A model generated the notes under the pieces. The model did not search any database and was not told the DNA's origin. It was given only the letters and a program-made list of their open reading frames with translations. Of a stretch of DNA of 64,000 bases, positions 9,224-17,228 are shown piece after piece; the stretch's first letter is position 1; each line of letters begins with the position of its first letter. Source of the stretch: Sciscionella sediminilitoris (GTDB taxonomy: Bacteria > Actinomycetota > Actinomycetes > Mycobacteriales > Pseudonocardiaceae); NCBI RefSeq assembly GCF_000737195.2, contig NZ_JALM01000017.1:1-64000 (forward strand). The letters run 5' to 3'. The translations under genes and the position numbers were made by a program.

Positions 9224-9978
9224 CCCACGGGGCCGAGGCGTATCGCAGCCGCGAACCACTTGCCGCCCGGATGAACATCTATCGGTGGCAGCGCGATCCG
9301 GTGGACCTTCCCGGGCTCGCCGTCGCCGAACTGTCCGGGGTTCGCGGAACCGTGACGGATATCGGCTGCGGGGTCGGCGGCTACACCGATCGCCTCCGTG
9401 CGCAGCGGCCGGACCTGCGGGTGCTGCCGCTGGACCGCTCCCCCGCGATGGCCGCCGATGCCCTCGCCGACATCCGGTACCTCCCGCTGGCCGATGGTTC
9501 GGCGGATGCCGCGCTCGCCATGCACATGCTGTACCACCTCGAGGAGCCCGGTGCGGCGATCGGCGAACTGCGCAGGGTGCTCCGTCCGGGCGGCACGCTG
9601 CTGGCGAGTACGAACGGAGCGGGTGACAAGGCGGAGATCGCCGAGCTGTGGGCCGCGGCGCTGCGCGATCTGCTCGGCGCCGAACCGGAGCCCTACGCGA
9701 ACCCGGCTGCCGGGTTCACCCTCGACCACGGACACCTGTTCGAACCGCATTTCGCCGGGATCGAGTTGCGCGAGTTCGCCAGGGAGACCGTGGTGCCCGA
9801 ACCCGGCCCGATGATCGCCTTCCTGCACAGCCTGCGCGGGCTCGCCGAAGGGCAGTTGCCGGACGGGATCGGCTGGCCGGACTTCCTGGACCGCGCCGCT
9901 GCGCTGGTGTGTCGCCGGATCGAGGAGACCGGAGCGTTCCGCCTCACCAACCGGTTCGGCCTGTTCGTCTGCCGCTGA
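9220..9978 (+). CDS. Class I SAM-dependent methyltransferase
   Basis: A 252-aa Rossmann-fold methyltransferase. Motif I is DIGCGVGGYT (about residues 47-56), followed by an acidic LPLDRSPAM (motif II) and LPLADGSADAALAMHMLYHL, the motif typical of the Methyltransf_11 family. The GTG start at 9220 overlaps the M1 peptidase stop (GTGA), making it the third gene of the Pls-type operon. The substrate is unknown; modification of the polymer or its monomer is a guess from position only. Confidence 0.8.
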   Translation: MTHGAEAYRSREPLAARMNIYRWQRDPVDLPGLAVAELSGVRGTVTDIGCGVGGYTDRLRAQRPDLRVLPLDRSPAMAADALADIRYLPLADGSADAALAMHMLYHLEEPGAAIGELRRVLRPGGTLLASTNGAGDKAEIAELWAAALRDLLGAEPEPYANPAAGFTLDHGHLFEPHFAGIELREFARETVVPEPGPMIAFLHSLRGLAEGQLPDGIGWPDFLDRAAALVCRRIEETGAFRLTNRFGLFVCR

Positions 9979-10016
9979 GCCGTGCCCTCCGGCGCCGGGC
10001 GTGGCAGACTGCGCGC

Positions 10017-10829
10017 ATGCCTGCGATCGACGCGTGGATGCAGCACCCGAGCCTCCGGTTCATCAATCACGAGATGCTCGCCTCCCTGCGACGCTGGACG
10101 GGACTGGAGAAGTTCACCGAGGATCCTCCGGTCGCCGCCACCATCGCGGCGATGGACGCGGGCGGGATAGAGCTGGGCCTCAGCTGTGCCTGGTACGGCC
10201 CGGAAGGTGCGCTGGTCAGCAATGACGAGCTTGCCGGTTTCGTCGAGGAGTCCGGCGGGCGGTTGCGCGGGATCGCGGGGGTGGACATCCGGCGCCCGGT
10301 GGCCGCGGTCCGTGAGCTGCGCCGTGCGGTGACCGAACTGCGGTTCATCGCCCTGCGGATCGTGCCCTGGCTCTGGGAACTCGAACCCACCAACCGGCTG
10401 TACTATCCGCTCTACACCGCCTGCGCCGAGCTCGGGATCCCGTTGTGCACCCAGGTCGGGCACACCGGTCCACTGCGCCCGTCCGAGACCGGGCGCCCGA
10501 TCCCCTATATCGACCGGATCGCGCTCGATTTCCCGGAACTCGACATCGTCTGCGGGCACATCGGCTATCCGTGGACCACCGAGATGATCGCGGTCGCGGA
10601 CAAGCACGAGCGCGTCTACATCGACACCAGTGCCTACACCGTGCGCCGCTATCCGGCCGAGCTCGTGGACTATCTCCGCGGGCGCGGCCGGGGCAAGGTG
10701 CTGTTCGGCACCAATTATCCGATGATCACCCCGGCCAAGGCGCTCGACGGGCTCGGCGAGCTCGGCCTGGACGAGGAGACGGCCGAGTTGTTCCTCTCCG
10801 GCAACGCGAAACGGGTCTTCGGACTCTGA
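10017..10829 (+). CDS. Amidohydrolase-family TIM-barrel metal hydrolase (ACMSD-like)
   Basis: A 270-aa protein of the amidohydrolase_2 type. Visible pieces are IDAWMQHPS near the N-terminus (the usual metal-binding D-x-H-x-H is reduced, with only one His), VCGHIGYPWTTEM (about residues 176-188, metal or substrate His), and VLFGTNYPMITPAKA near the end, where the usual Asp of the FGSD motif is Asn. Members are decarboxylases or hydrolases of cyclic or aromatic acids. The reduced N-terminal metal motif and Asn for Asp make a standard mononuclear metal site uncertain. It lies 38 bases after the methyltransferase and could be the last gene of that unit. Confidence 0.7.
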   Translation: MPAIDAWMQHPSLRFINHEMLASLRRWTGLEKFTEDPPVAATIAAMDAGGIELGLSCAWYGPEGALVSNDELAGFVEESGGRLRGIAGVDIRRPVAAVRELRRAVTELRFIALRIVPWLWELEPTNRLYYPLYTACAELGIPLCTQVGHTGPLRPSETGRPIPYIDRIALDFPELDIVCGHIGYPWTTEMIAVADKHERVYIDTSAYTVRRYPAELVDYLRGRGRGKVLFGTNYPMITPAKALDGLGELGLDEETAELFLSGNAKRVFGL

Positions 10830-10875
10830 AACTCCGAAACTCTGCAAGCTCCGAAGACCCGGAAACGCGCGGCTG

Positions 10876-13800
10876 CTACTCCAGCTCGATGAGCAGGTCA
10901 CCGCCCTCGACCTGTTGCACGGTGTTGATCGCCAGTCGGCGCACGGTTCCGGTGCGCGGTGCGGTGATCGCGGCCTCCATCTTCATCGCCTCGATGGTGG
11001 CCACCGTGGCCCCGGCCTCGACCTGGGCGCCCTCGGCCGCCGAGACCGTGACCACCCCGGCGAACGGGGCGGCGACGTGCCGGTCGTTGCCCCGCTCGGC
11101 TTTCTCGGTGACCGGGAGATCGGAGGCAACGGAATTGTCCCGCACCTGGATCGGCCGCATCTGCCCGTTGAGCGAGGCCATCACGGTGCGCATGCCGCGG
11201 TCATCGGCCTCGCCGACGGCCTCCAGTTCGATGAGCAGCCGCACACCCTGTTCGAGGTCGACCGCGTACTCCTGCCCGGGCCGCAGTCCGTAGAAGAAAT
11301 CCTTGCTGGAGAGCACGCTGGTGTCGCCGAACTGTTCGCGGTGCGCGCCGAACTCCTTGGCCGGGCCGGGAAAGAGCAACCGGTTTAGGGTGGCACGCGG
11401 ATCGTTGCGCAGCCCCTCGGTGTCCTCGGCGGAGAGCGGGGTGACCGGCTTCGCCGCCGCCCTGCCCTCCAATGCCTTGGTACGGAAGGGTTCCGGCCAG
11501 CCACCGGGCGGATCGCCGAGTTCTCCGCGCAGGAAACCGATCACCGAGTCCGGAATGTCGAACCGCGCCGGATCCTCCTCGAACCGCGCCGGGTCCACGT
11601 CCGCGCCGACGAGGTGCAGCGCGAGGTCACCGACCACTTTGGACGATGGGGTGACCTTGACCAGGTGGCCGAGCATCCGGTCCGCGGCCGCGTACATGGC
11701 CTCGACCTGTTCGAACTTGTCGCCGAGGCCGAGCGCGACGGCCTGGGTGCGCAGATTGGACAGCTGCCCGCCGGGAATCTCGTGGTGGTAGACCCGGCCG
11801 GTTGGCGCGGGAAGCCCGGCCTCGAAGGGCGCGTAGATCCGGCGCACGATCTCCCAGTACGGCTCGAAGGAGGTGACCGCGCCGAGATCCAGATCGGTCG
11901 GCCGTGCGGAATGGTCGGTGGCACCCACGATCGCGGACAACGAGGGCTGCGAGGTGGTTCCGGAAAGCGAGGCCGCGGCGCCGTCGATGGCGTCCGCTCC
12001 CGCATCCACCGCGGCGAGGTAGCTGGCCAGCTGCCCACCGGGAGTGTCGTGCGTGTGGATGTGTACCGGAAGCTCGAATTCCTTGCGCAGCGCGGAAACC
12101 AGCGTGCGCGCCGCGGGCGGGCGCAGCAGCCCGGCCATGTCCTTGATGGCGAGTACGTGCGCACCGGCGGCCACGATCTGCTCGGCCAGCTTCAGGTAGT
12201 AGTCCAGGGTGTAGATGTTCTCCTTGGGATCACTGAGATCCCCGGTGTAGCAGAGCGCCACCTCGGCGAGCTTGTCCGCCTCGCCGACCGCCTCGATCGC
12301 CGGGCGCATCTGCTCCACATCGTTGAGCGCGTCGAAGATGCGGAAGATGTCGATCCCGGTCCGTGCCGCCTCGGCCACGAAGGCGTGCGTCACCTCGGTG
12401 GGATAGGGCGTGTAGCCGACGGTGTTGCGCCCGCGCAGCAACATCTGCAGGCAGATGTTCGGCACGGCCTCGCGCAGTTTCGCCAGCCGTTCCCACGGAT
12501 CCTCGGCAAGGAAACGCAGTGCGACATCGTAGGTCGCCCCGCCCCAGCACTCCAGGGAGAGCAGTCCGGGCAGCAACCGCGCCACGTGCGGGGCGACCGC
12601 GAGCAGGTCCTTCGAGCGCACCCGGGTGGCGAGCAGCGACTGGTGGGCGTCGCGGAACGTGGTGTCGGTGATCCCGATCGTCGAGGATTCCCGCATCCAC
12701 TGCGCGAATCCTTTCGGGCCAAGGGTTTCCAGGCGCTGCCTGGAACCCTGCGGTGGCGCGGCGGACAGGTCCACCTCGGGCAGTTTCTCCACCGGGTCCA
12801 CGAAGGAGGGACGGGGTCCGTGCGGTTTGTTCACCGTCACATCGGCGAGATAGGTCAGCAGCCGGGTGCCCCGGTCCGCGGAATGGCGCGCGGTGAGCAG
12901 CTGCGGGCGCTGCTCGATGAACGAGGTCGTCACCCTCCCCTCGGCGAAGTCCCGGTCGTCCAGCACCGCCTGCAGGAAGGGGATGTTCGTTGCCACGCCC
13001 CGGATCCGGAATTCGGCGACCGCACGCCGCGCCCGGCCGACCGCGGTCGGGAAGTCCCGGCCGCGGCAGGTCAGTTTCACCAGCATGGAGTCGAAGTGCG
13101 CGCTGATCGCGGTGCCCGCGAAGGCGGTGCCGCCGTCCAGCCGGATCCCGGAACCGCCCGGTGAACGGTAGGCCGAGACCGTCCCGGTGTCCGGGCGGAA
13201 CCCGTTCGTCGGGTCCTCGGTGGTGATCCGGCACTGCAGGGCCGCCCCGCGCAGATAGATCGAATCCTGGGTGAGGCCGAGATCGCTCAGTGTCTCCCCT
13301 GCTGCGATGCGCAGCTGGGACTGCACGAGGTCGACATCGGTGACCTCCTCGGTGACCGTGTGCTCGACCTGGATGCGCGGATTCATCTCGATGAACACGT
13401 GATTGCCGCGCTGATCGAGCAGGAATTCCACGGTTCCCGCGCAGGAGTAGCCGATCGAGCGGGCGAACCGCACCGCGTCCGCGCAGATCCGCTCGCGCAG
13501 CGCGGGATCCAGGTTCGGCGCGGGGGCGAGTTCGATGACCTTCTGGTGGCGGCGCTGCAGCGAACAGTCGCGCTCGTAGAGGTGGATGACCTCACCGGTG
13601 CCGTCACCGAGCACCTGGACCTCGATGTGCCTCGGTTCCACCACGGCCTGTTCGAGGAACACCGCGGCGTCCCCGAAGGCGGACTCGGCCTCGCGCATCG
13701 CCGCCTCGATCGCCCCGCGCAGGGCCGATGCCTCGGTGACCCGGCGCATCCCGCGCCCGCCACCGCCCGCGATGGCCTTGACGAACACCGGATAGCCGAT

Positions 13801-14253
13801 GTCCTCGGCGGCCGTGAGCAGTTCGTCGACATCGGTGGACGGTGCCGAGGACTGCAGCACCGGGATACCGGCCTCGCGGGCCGCCGCGACGGCGCGTGCC
13901 TTGTTCCCGGTCAGTTCGAGCACCTCGGCGCTCGGGCCGACGAAGGTGATGCCCGCTTCCCGGCAGGCGAGCGCCAGGTCCGGGTTCTCCGAGAGAAACC
14001 CGTACCCGGGGTAGATCGCGTCGGCTCCCGCCTTCTTCGCGGCCGCGACCACTTCCTCGACCGACAGGTAGGCGCGCACCGGGTGACCGGGTTCACCGAT
14101 CTGGTAGGACTGGTCGGCCTTGAGCCGGTGCAGCGAATTGCGGTCCTCGTGCGGGAAAACCGCGACCGTGCCCGCGCCGAGCTCGTAGGCGGCGCGGAAG
14201 GCGCGGATGGCGATCTCGCCGCGATTGGCGACGAGCACCTTCGAGAACATCAT
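10876..14253 (-). CDS. pyc: Pyruvate carboxylase
   Basis: Full-length single-chain enzyme (1125 aa), converting pyruvate, bicarbonate and ATP to oxaloacetate. Biotin carboxylase domain about residues 1-450 (VLVANRGEIAIR; ATP-grasp loop GGGGRGM near 166; EMNPRIQVEHTVTE). Carboxyltransferase domain about 535-800 with TDTTFRDAHQSLLATR and the metal-binding HIHTHDT. The C-terminal carrier domain has the biotinyl Lys in EAMKMEA, about 35 residues from the end. Two adjacent ATG codons start the gene. It is monocistronic by position: convergent with the amidohydrolase gene and preceded by a protease gene with its own terminator. Anaplerotic role; product PanD substrate aspartate derives from its oxaloacetate. 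Confidence 0.97.
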   Translation of the reverse strand: MMFSKVLVANRGEIAIRAFRAAYELGAGTVAVFPHEDRNSLHRLKADQSYQIGEPGHPVRAYLSVEEVVAAAKKAGADAIYPGYGFLSENPDLALACREAGITFVGPSAEVLELTGNKARAVAAAREAGIPVLQSSAPSTDVDELLTAAEDIGYPVFVKAIAGGGGRGMRRVTEASALRGAIEAAMREAESAFGDAAVFLEQAVVEPRHIEVQVLGDGTGEVIHLYERDCSLQRRHQKVIELAPAPNLDPALRERICADAVRFARSIGYSCAGTVEFLLDQRGNHVFIEMNPRIQVEHTVTEEVTDVDLVQSQLRIAAGETLSDLGLTQDSIYLRGAALQCRITTEDPTNGFRPDTGTVSAYRSPGGSGIRLDGGTAFAGTAISAHFDSMLVKLTCRGRDFPTAVGRARRAVAEFRIRGVATNIPFLQAVLDDRDFAEGRVTTSFIEQRPQLLTARHSADRGTRLLTYLADVTVNKPHGPRPSFVDPVEKLPEVDLSAAPPQGSRQRLETLGPKGFAQWMRESSTIGITDTTFRDAHQSLLATRVRSKDLLAVAPHVARLLPGLLSLECWGGATYDVALRFLAEDPWERLAKLREAVPNICLQMLLRGRNTVGYTPYPTEVTHAFVAEAARTGIDIFRIFDALNDVEQMRPAIEAVGEADKLAEVALCYTGDLSDPKENIYTLDYYLKLAEQIVAAGAHVLAIKDMAGLLRPPAARTLVSALRKEFELPVHIHTHDTPGGQLASYLAAVDAGADAIDGAAASLSGTTSQPSLSAIVGATDHSARPTDLDLGAVTSFEPYWEIVRRIYAPFEAGLPAPTGRVYHHEIPGGQLSNLRTQAVALGLGDKFEQVEAMYAAADRMLGHLVKVTPSSKVVGDLALHLVGADVDPARFEEDPARFDIPDSVIGFLRGELGDPPGGWPEPFRTKALEGRAAAKPVTPLSAEDTEGLRNDPRATLNRLLFPGPAKEFGAHREQFGDTSVLSSKDFFYGLRPGQEYAVDLEQGVRLLIELEAVGEADDRGMRTVMASLNGQMRPIQVRDNSVASDLPVTEKAERGNDRHVAAPFAGVVTVSAAEGAQVEAGATVATIEAMKMEAAITAPRTGTVRRLAINTVQQVEGGDLLIELE

Positions 14254-14344
14254 GGACGCCTGCTCCTTACCTGGTATGGCGGGATGCGGCGTTCATTGTC
14301 ACAGTATCCGAGCCCACGTTGCCAGGTGCCCAAGAACACACGAA

Positions 14345-14380
14345 GGCGGCGACCATCCACATGCTGGGATGGTCGCCGCC
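14345..14380 (-). terminator. Strong hairpin downstream of the S1 protease gene
   Basis: Two perfectly complementary 14-base arms (GGCGGCGACCATCC at 14345-14358 and its complement at 14367-14380) enclose an 8-base loop. It lies 25 bases past the protease stop and about 90 bases before the pyruvate carboxylase start on the same strand, so it should stop protease transcripts. There is no long U-tract, as is common for actinobacterial terminators. Confidence 0.8.
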
Positions 14381-14404
14381 CCGCGCCCGATTTCGGTGTG
14401 CTGT

Positions 14405-15403
14405 TTACTGCGGAAGCGACACGCCGTAGTCCTTCGTGGACAGCGTCGCCGGATAGAAGCAGGAGGTCGAGCTGTCACCGCCGGTGAGCGTGCCGAGCCC
14501 CTTGCTGCCGTCGTAGGCGGGTCCGCCGGAGTCGCCGCCCGCGGAGTGCGCGGTCGTGCAGAACTCGTGGTAGACCGTGTATCCCTCGGCTACGAAGGTG
14601 TAGTCGAGCTCGGTGACCGAACCCGAGGTCACCCCGCTGGTGCGGCCCGCGCGCTTCATGTTCTCGCCGACGGTCGGATCCGCGATCGAGGTGATCTTGG
14701 TGCCGTCGTTGATCTCGCTCGGTGCGGAACCGGTGTTGTTCTCCACGAGCATGGAGTCCTTGGTCGGGAAGTCGGCGTTGACCACCTTGCCGCCGTTCCA
14801 GTCCCCGCTGCCACCGAGCACCGCACAGTGACCGGCCGAGAGCAGGTAGTCCTTGCCGTCCTTGGTGACGTTGAAGCCGTTGGAGCAGGTTCCGCTGCCG
14901 TTGCTGATCTCGTCCCCACCCCGGATGAACAGGCTCATGGCGCCGCGCTCGTGCTCGACGCGCGCCTTGTCACCCAGCGAGCGGGCCTTATCCTGCAGCG
15001 CCTGCTTGGCAGCCGCGGGCGTCGCGTCGTAGAGGTGCACGACGACCTGGTTGCGTACCGGGTCGATACCCCAGCCCGCCTGGGTGACACCGGGCAGCCG
15101 GTCGAAACTCGTCTTCGCCGCGGTGAGCTGGGCCATGGTGTGCTTGACCAGCTTCGGTACCGCGCCCGCGGCCCGCACCGTGGCCTCGTCGGCCTTGTTC
15201 ACCACACCGACGACCGCCTTGCCCCCGGCGTCGAGGTAATGGCCACCACTTGCCGCGCCGAGCTCGTTCGCGACCGAATTGGCGAGATCCACGGAATTCA
15301 CCGAAGCCGGTGCCGCCGAGGCCGGTGTGCCGAATCCTGCGAGTAATAATGCCGCACCGGCCGAGGCCGCAGCGGCGAGAATTCTTGACCGGGTACCACG
15401 CAT
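14405..15403 (-). CDS. Secreted chymotrypsin-fold (S1, streptogrisin/alpha-lytic type) serine protease precursor
   Basis: A 332-aa pre-pro-enzyme. It has a signal peptide with Arg-rich start, Ala/Leu core and an ASAAP cleavage region (about residues 1-31), then a pro-region of about 120 residues whose end resembles the alpha-lytic protease prodomain (VEHERGAMSLFIRGGDEI). The mature domain shows the triad: His in LSAGHC, Asp in PTKDSMLV and Ser in GGDSGGP, with Cys pairs for disulfides. The prodomain acts as a folding chaperone in this family. Exported protease for extracellular protein degradation. The promoter should be in the 100 bases above 15403. Confidence 0.92.
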   Translation of the reverse strand: MRGTRSRILAAAASAGAALLLAGFGTPASAAPASVNSVDLANSVANELGAASGGHYLDAGGKAVVGVVNKADEATVRAAGAVPKLVKHTMAQLTAAKTSFDRLPGVTQAGWGIDPVRNQVVVHLYDATPAAAKQALQDKARSLGDKARVEHERGAMSLFIRGGDEISNGSGTCSNGFNVTKDGKDYLLSAGHCAVLGGSGDWNGGKVVNADFPTKDSMLVENNTGSAPSEINDGTKITSIADPTVGENMKRAGRTSGVTSGSVTELDYTFVAEGYTVYHEFCTTAHSAGGDSGGPAYDGSKGLGTLTGGDSSTSCFYPATLSTKDYGVSLPQ

Positions 15404-15504
15404 GGGTTCCTCCTGCCCTCTTTGGATACCGCGCCCAAGGCTCGATGCTGCTCGTCACCGAACCGTACGGCAAGAATGCGTCACTCGGGGTTACCGTTAA
15501 CTCT

Positions 15505-17037
15505 TCACTTCCGCAGCTGACGTTTCAGCACTTTCCCTGTCGAATTGCGGGGCAGCGCCTCCACGAATTCGACGTGCCGGGGGCTTTTGTAATGCGCGAT
15601 CCGGGAACGCGTCCATTCGATCAATTCCTCCGCGCCGAGGTCCGTGCCCGGCTTGAGCGCGACCACGGCCTTCACCGATTCACCCCAGCGTTCGTCGGCC
15701 ACCCCGATGACCGCGACCTCGGCAACCGATTCGTGCGCGGCGATCGCGTTCTCCACCTCCGGTGAGTACACGTTCTCCCCACCGGTGATGATCATGTCCT
15801 TGAGCCGGTCGGAGATGGTCACGAAGCCGTCCTCGTCGACCCAGCCGATGTCCCCGCTGCGCAGCCAGCCGTCCTCGGTGATCGTCTCCGCGGTCGCCTG
15901 CTCGTCGTTCAGGTATCCGGCCATGATCTGTTCGCTCGCCAGCCACAGCTCGCCCGGCTCCCGCGGCGGGAGGTCCTTGCCGGTGGCCGGATCCACCACG
16001 CGCAGCCGCACTCCCTCGATCGGGGTTCCCGCCGAGGCGAGCCGCTCGGGATGCGCGGAATCGCGGTGTGCCTCGGGTTTGAGCGAGGTCACCACCCCGC
16101 CCATCTCGGTCATCCCGTAGACGTGGATGAACTTCATCTCGGGCCACGCGGCCAAGGCCTTGCGCAGCAAGGGATAGGGCATCGGCGAGGCGCCGTAGCC
16201 GAGGTACTTCAGCTTGCCGAGCACCGCGACCGCCTGCTCCCCCGCCGCGAACGCGCCCGCCACGATGGCCGGGACGAGGAAGGCATGCGTGGCACCGGCA
16301 CTGATCGCCGCGAACAGGGTCGCCGCGTCCGCCTCGCGGGTCAGGTAGGTCGGCGCGCCGTTGTGGATCCCGATCTGGATGTAGGAACTGCCGCCGACAT
16401 GGAACAGCGGCATGGCCACCAGGTTCATATCGCCGCGCTCGAACTTGAAGTCCCCGTTGCCCGAGATCGTGTGCGCGACCAGGCCGCGGTGGGTCAGCTG
16501 CACCCCTTTGGGTTTGCCCGTGGTGCCCGAGCTGTAGAGCACGGTGCACACCTCGTCCGGGCCGATCTCCGGATCCCGGTCCCACGGGGCGGCCGAGGCG
16601 AGCAGCGGTTCATAGGCGTCCTGCGCACCGCCGACGACCACCCGCTCCCCCACCGAGGTCAGCCGGTCGGCGATACGCTCGATCGCGGGTGCGAGCTCCG
16701 CGCCGACGAACAGCAGGCGCGGGCCGGCGTGGTTGAGCACGTAGACCAGTTCCTCATCGGCGAGCCGCCAGTTCACGATCGCCGTGGCCGCGCCGAGCCC
16801 GGCGGCCGCGAACACCGCCTCCACACAGCCGATGTGGTTTTTGTCCAGGAAGGCGATCCGGTCGCCCCGGCCGATCCCCTTGTCCCGCAGCGCGCCGGTC
16901 AACCGCCGGATCCGGTCGTGCCAGCCCGCCCAGGTCCACGTCTGATCCGCGAAGGTGATCGCCGGCTCGTCCGGGGTCGCCCGGGCCCAGTGTTCGAGCC
17001 GATCGCCGATCAGGACGGGTGCCGGGGCCTCAGTCAT
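15505..17037 (-). CDS. Acyl-CoA synthetase / AMP-dependent ligase (FadD-like)
   Basis: A 510-aa ANL-superfamily enzyme. It carries the P-loop YSSGTTGKPKGVQLTH (about residues 167-182), the adenylate-binding VYGMTEMGG (about 305-313), the hinge GDIGWVDEDGFV and SDRLKDMIITGGENVYSPEVE, and the catalytic C-terminal Lys in RNSTGKVLKRQL. It activates a carboxylic acid as acyl-AMP and transfers it to CoA. Chain length cannot be read. The ATG at 17037 is preferred over the one at 17049 because GGGA lies eight bases upstream. Nothing ties it to the NRPS clusters. Confidence 0.85.
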   Translation of the reverse strand: MTEAPAPVLIGDRLEHWARATPDEPAITFADQTWTWAGWHDRIRRLTGALRDKGIGRGDRIAFLDKNHIGCVEAVFAAAGLGAATAIVNWRLADEELVYVLNHAGPRLLFVGAELAPAIERIADRLTSVGERVVVGGAQDAYEPLLASAAPWDRDPEIGPDEVCTVLYSSGTTGKPKGVQLTHRGLVAHTISGNGDFKFERGDMNLVAMPLFHVGGSSYIQIGIHNGAPTYLTREADAATLFAAISAGATHAFLVPAIVAGAFAAGEQAVAVLGKLKYLGYGASPMPYPLLRKALAAWPEMKFIHVYGMTEMGGVVTSLKPEAHRDSAHPERLASAGTPIEGVRLRVVDPATGKDLPPREPGELWLASEQIMAGYLNDEQATAETITEDGWLRSGDIGWVDEDGFVTISDRLKDMIITGGENVYSPEVENAIAAHESVAEVAVIGVADERWGESVKAVVALKPGTDLGAEELIEWTRSRIAHYKSPRHVEFVEALPRNSTGKVLKRQLRK

Positions 17038-17102
17038 CGCTGTTCCCATCGCCGGTGATCAAGGTGTCGATCAGCCTGGCACACCCCGGCGCGCAACTAC
17101 AA

Positions 17103-17130
17103 GCACGCCGGATTGTTTCCCCCGGCGTGC
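17103..17130. repeat. Perfect 9-bp inverted repeat upstream of the acyl-CoA synthetase
   Basis: GCACGCCGG (17103-17111) and CCGGCGTGC (17122-17130) enclose a 10-base AT-richer loop. It is 66 bases before the acyl-CoA synthetase start, on the far side of the larger hairpin from poxB. It could be an operator for the synthetase gene or a second half of the poxB terminator. Confidence 0.45.
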
Positions 17131-17155
17131 GGGTCCGCATTGCAGCGAAAACTAT

Positions 17156-17199
17156 GCAGAACGACCTTTGCAGAAAAAGTTCTGCAAAGGTCGCTCTGC
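17156..17199 (-). terminator. 20-bp-arm hairpin downstream of poxB
   Basis: The arms 17156-17175 and 17180-17199 pair in 19 of 20 positions around a 4-base loop; the only mismatch is A against G/C near the base. It lies 29 bases past the poxB stop and is the longest stem in the window. Each arm contains GACCTTTGCAGAA or its complement. The simple reading is a poxB terminator, but its length and lower GC make it unlike the other terminators here. Confidence 0.65.
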
Positions 17200-17228
17200 A
17201 GGCCCCTCGACTCAGCGCCGCTCCCGGC

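Noticed and set aside
10830-10875. Repeated ACTCCGAAACTC-like bases after the amidohydrolase stop as a repeat element or terminator.
   Set aside because: Only a short imperfect repetition without a stable stem.
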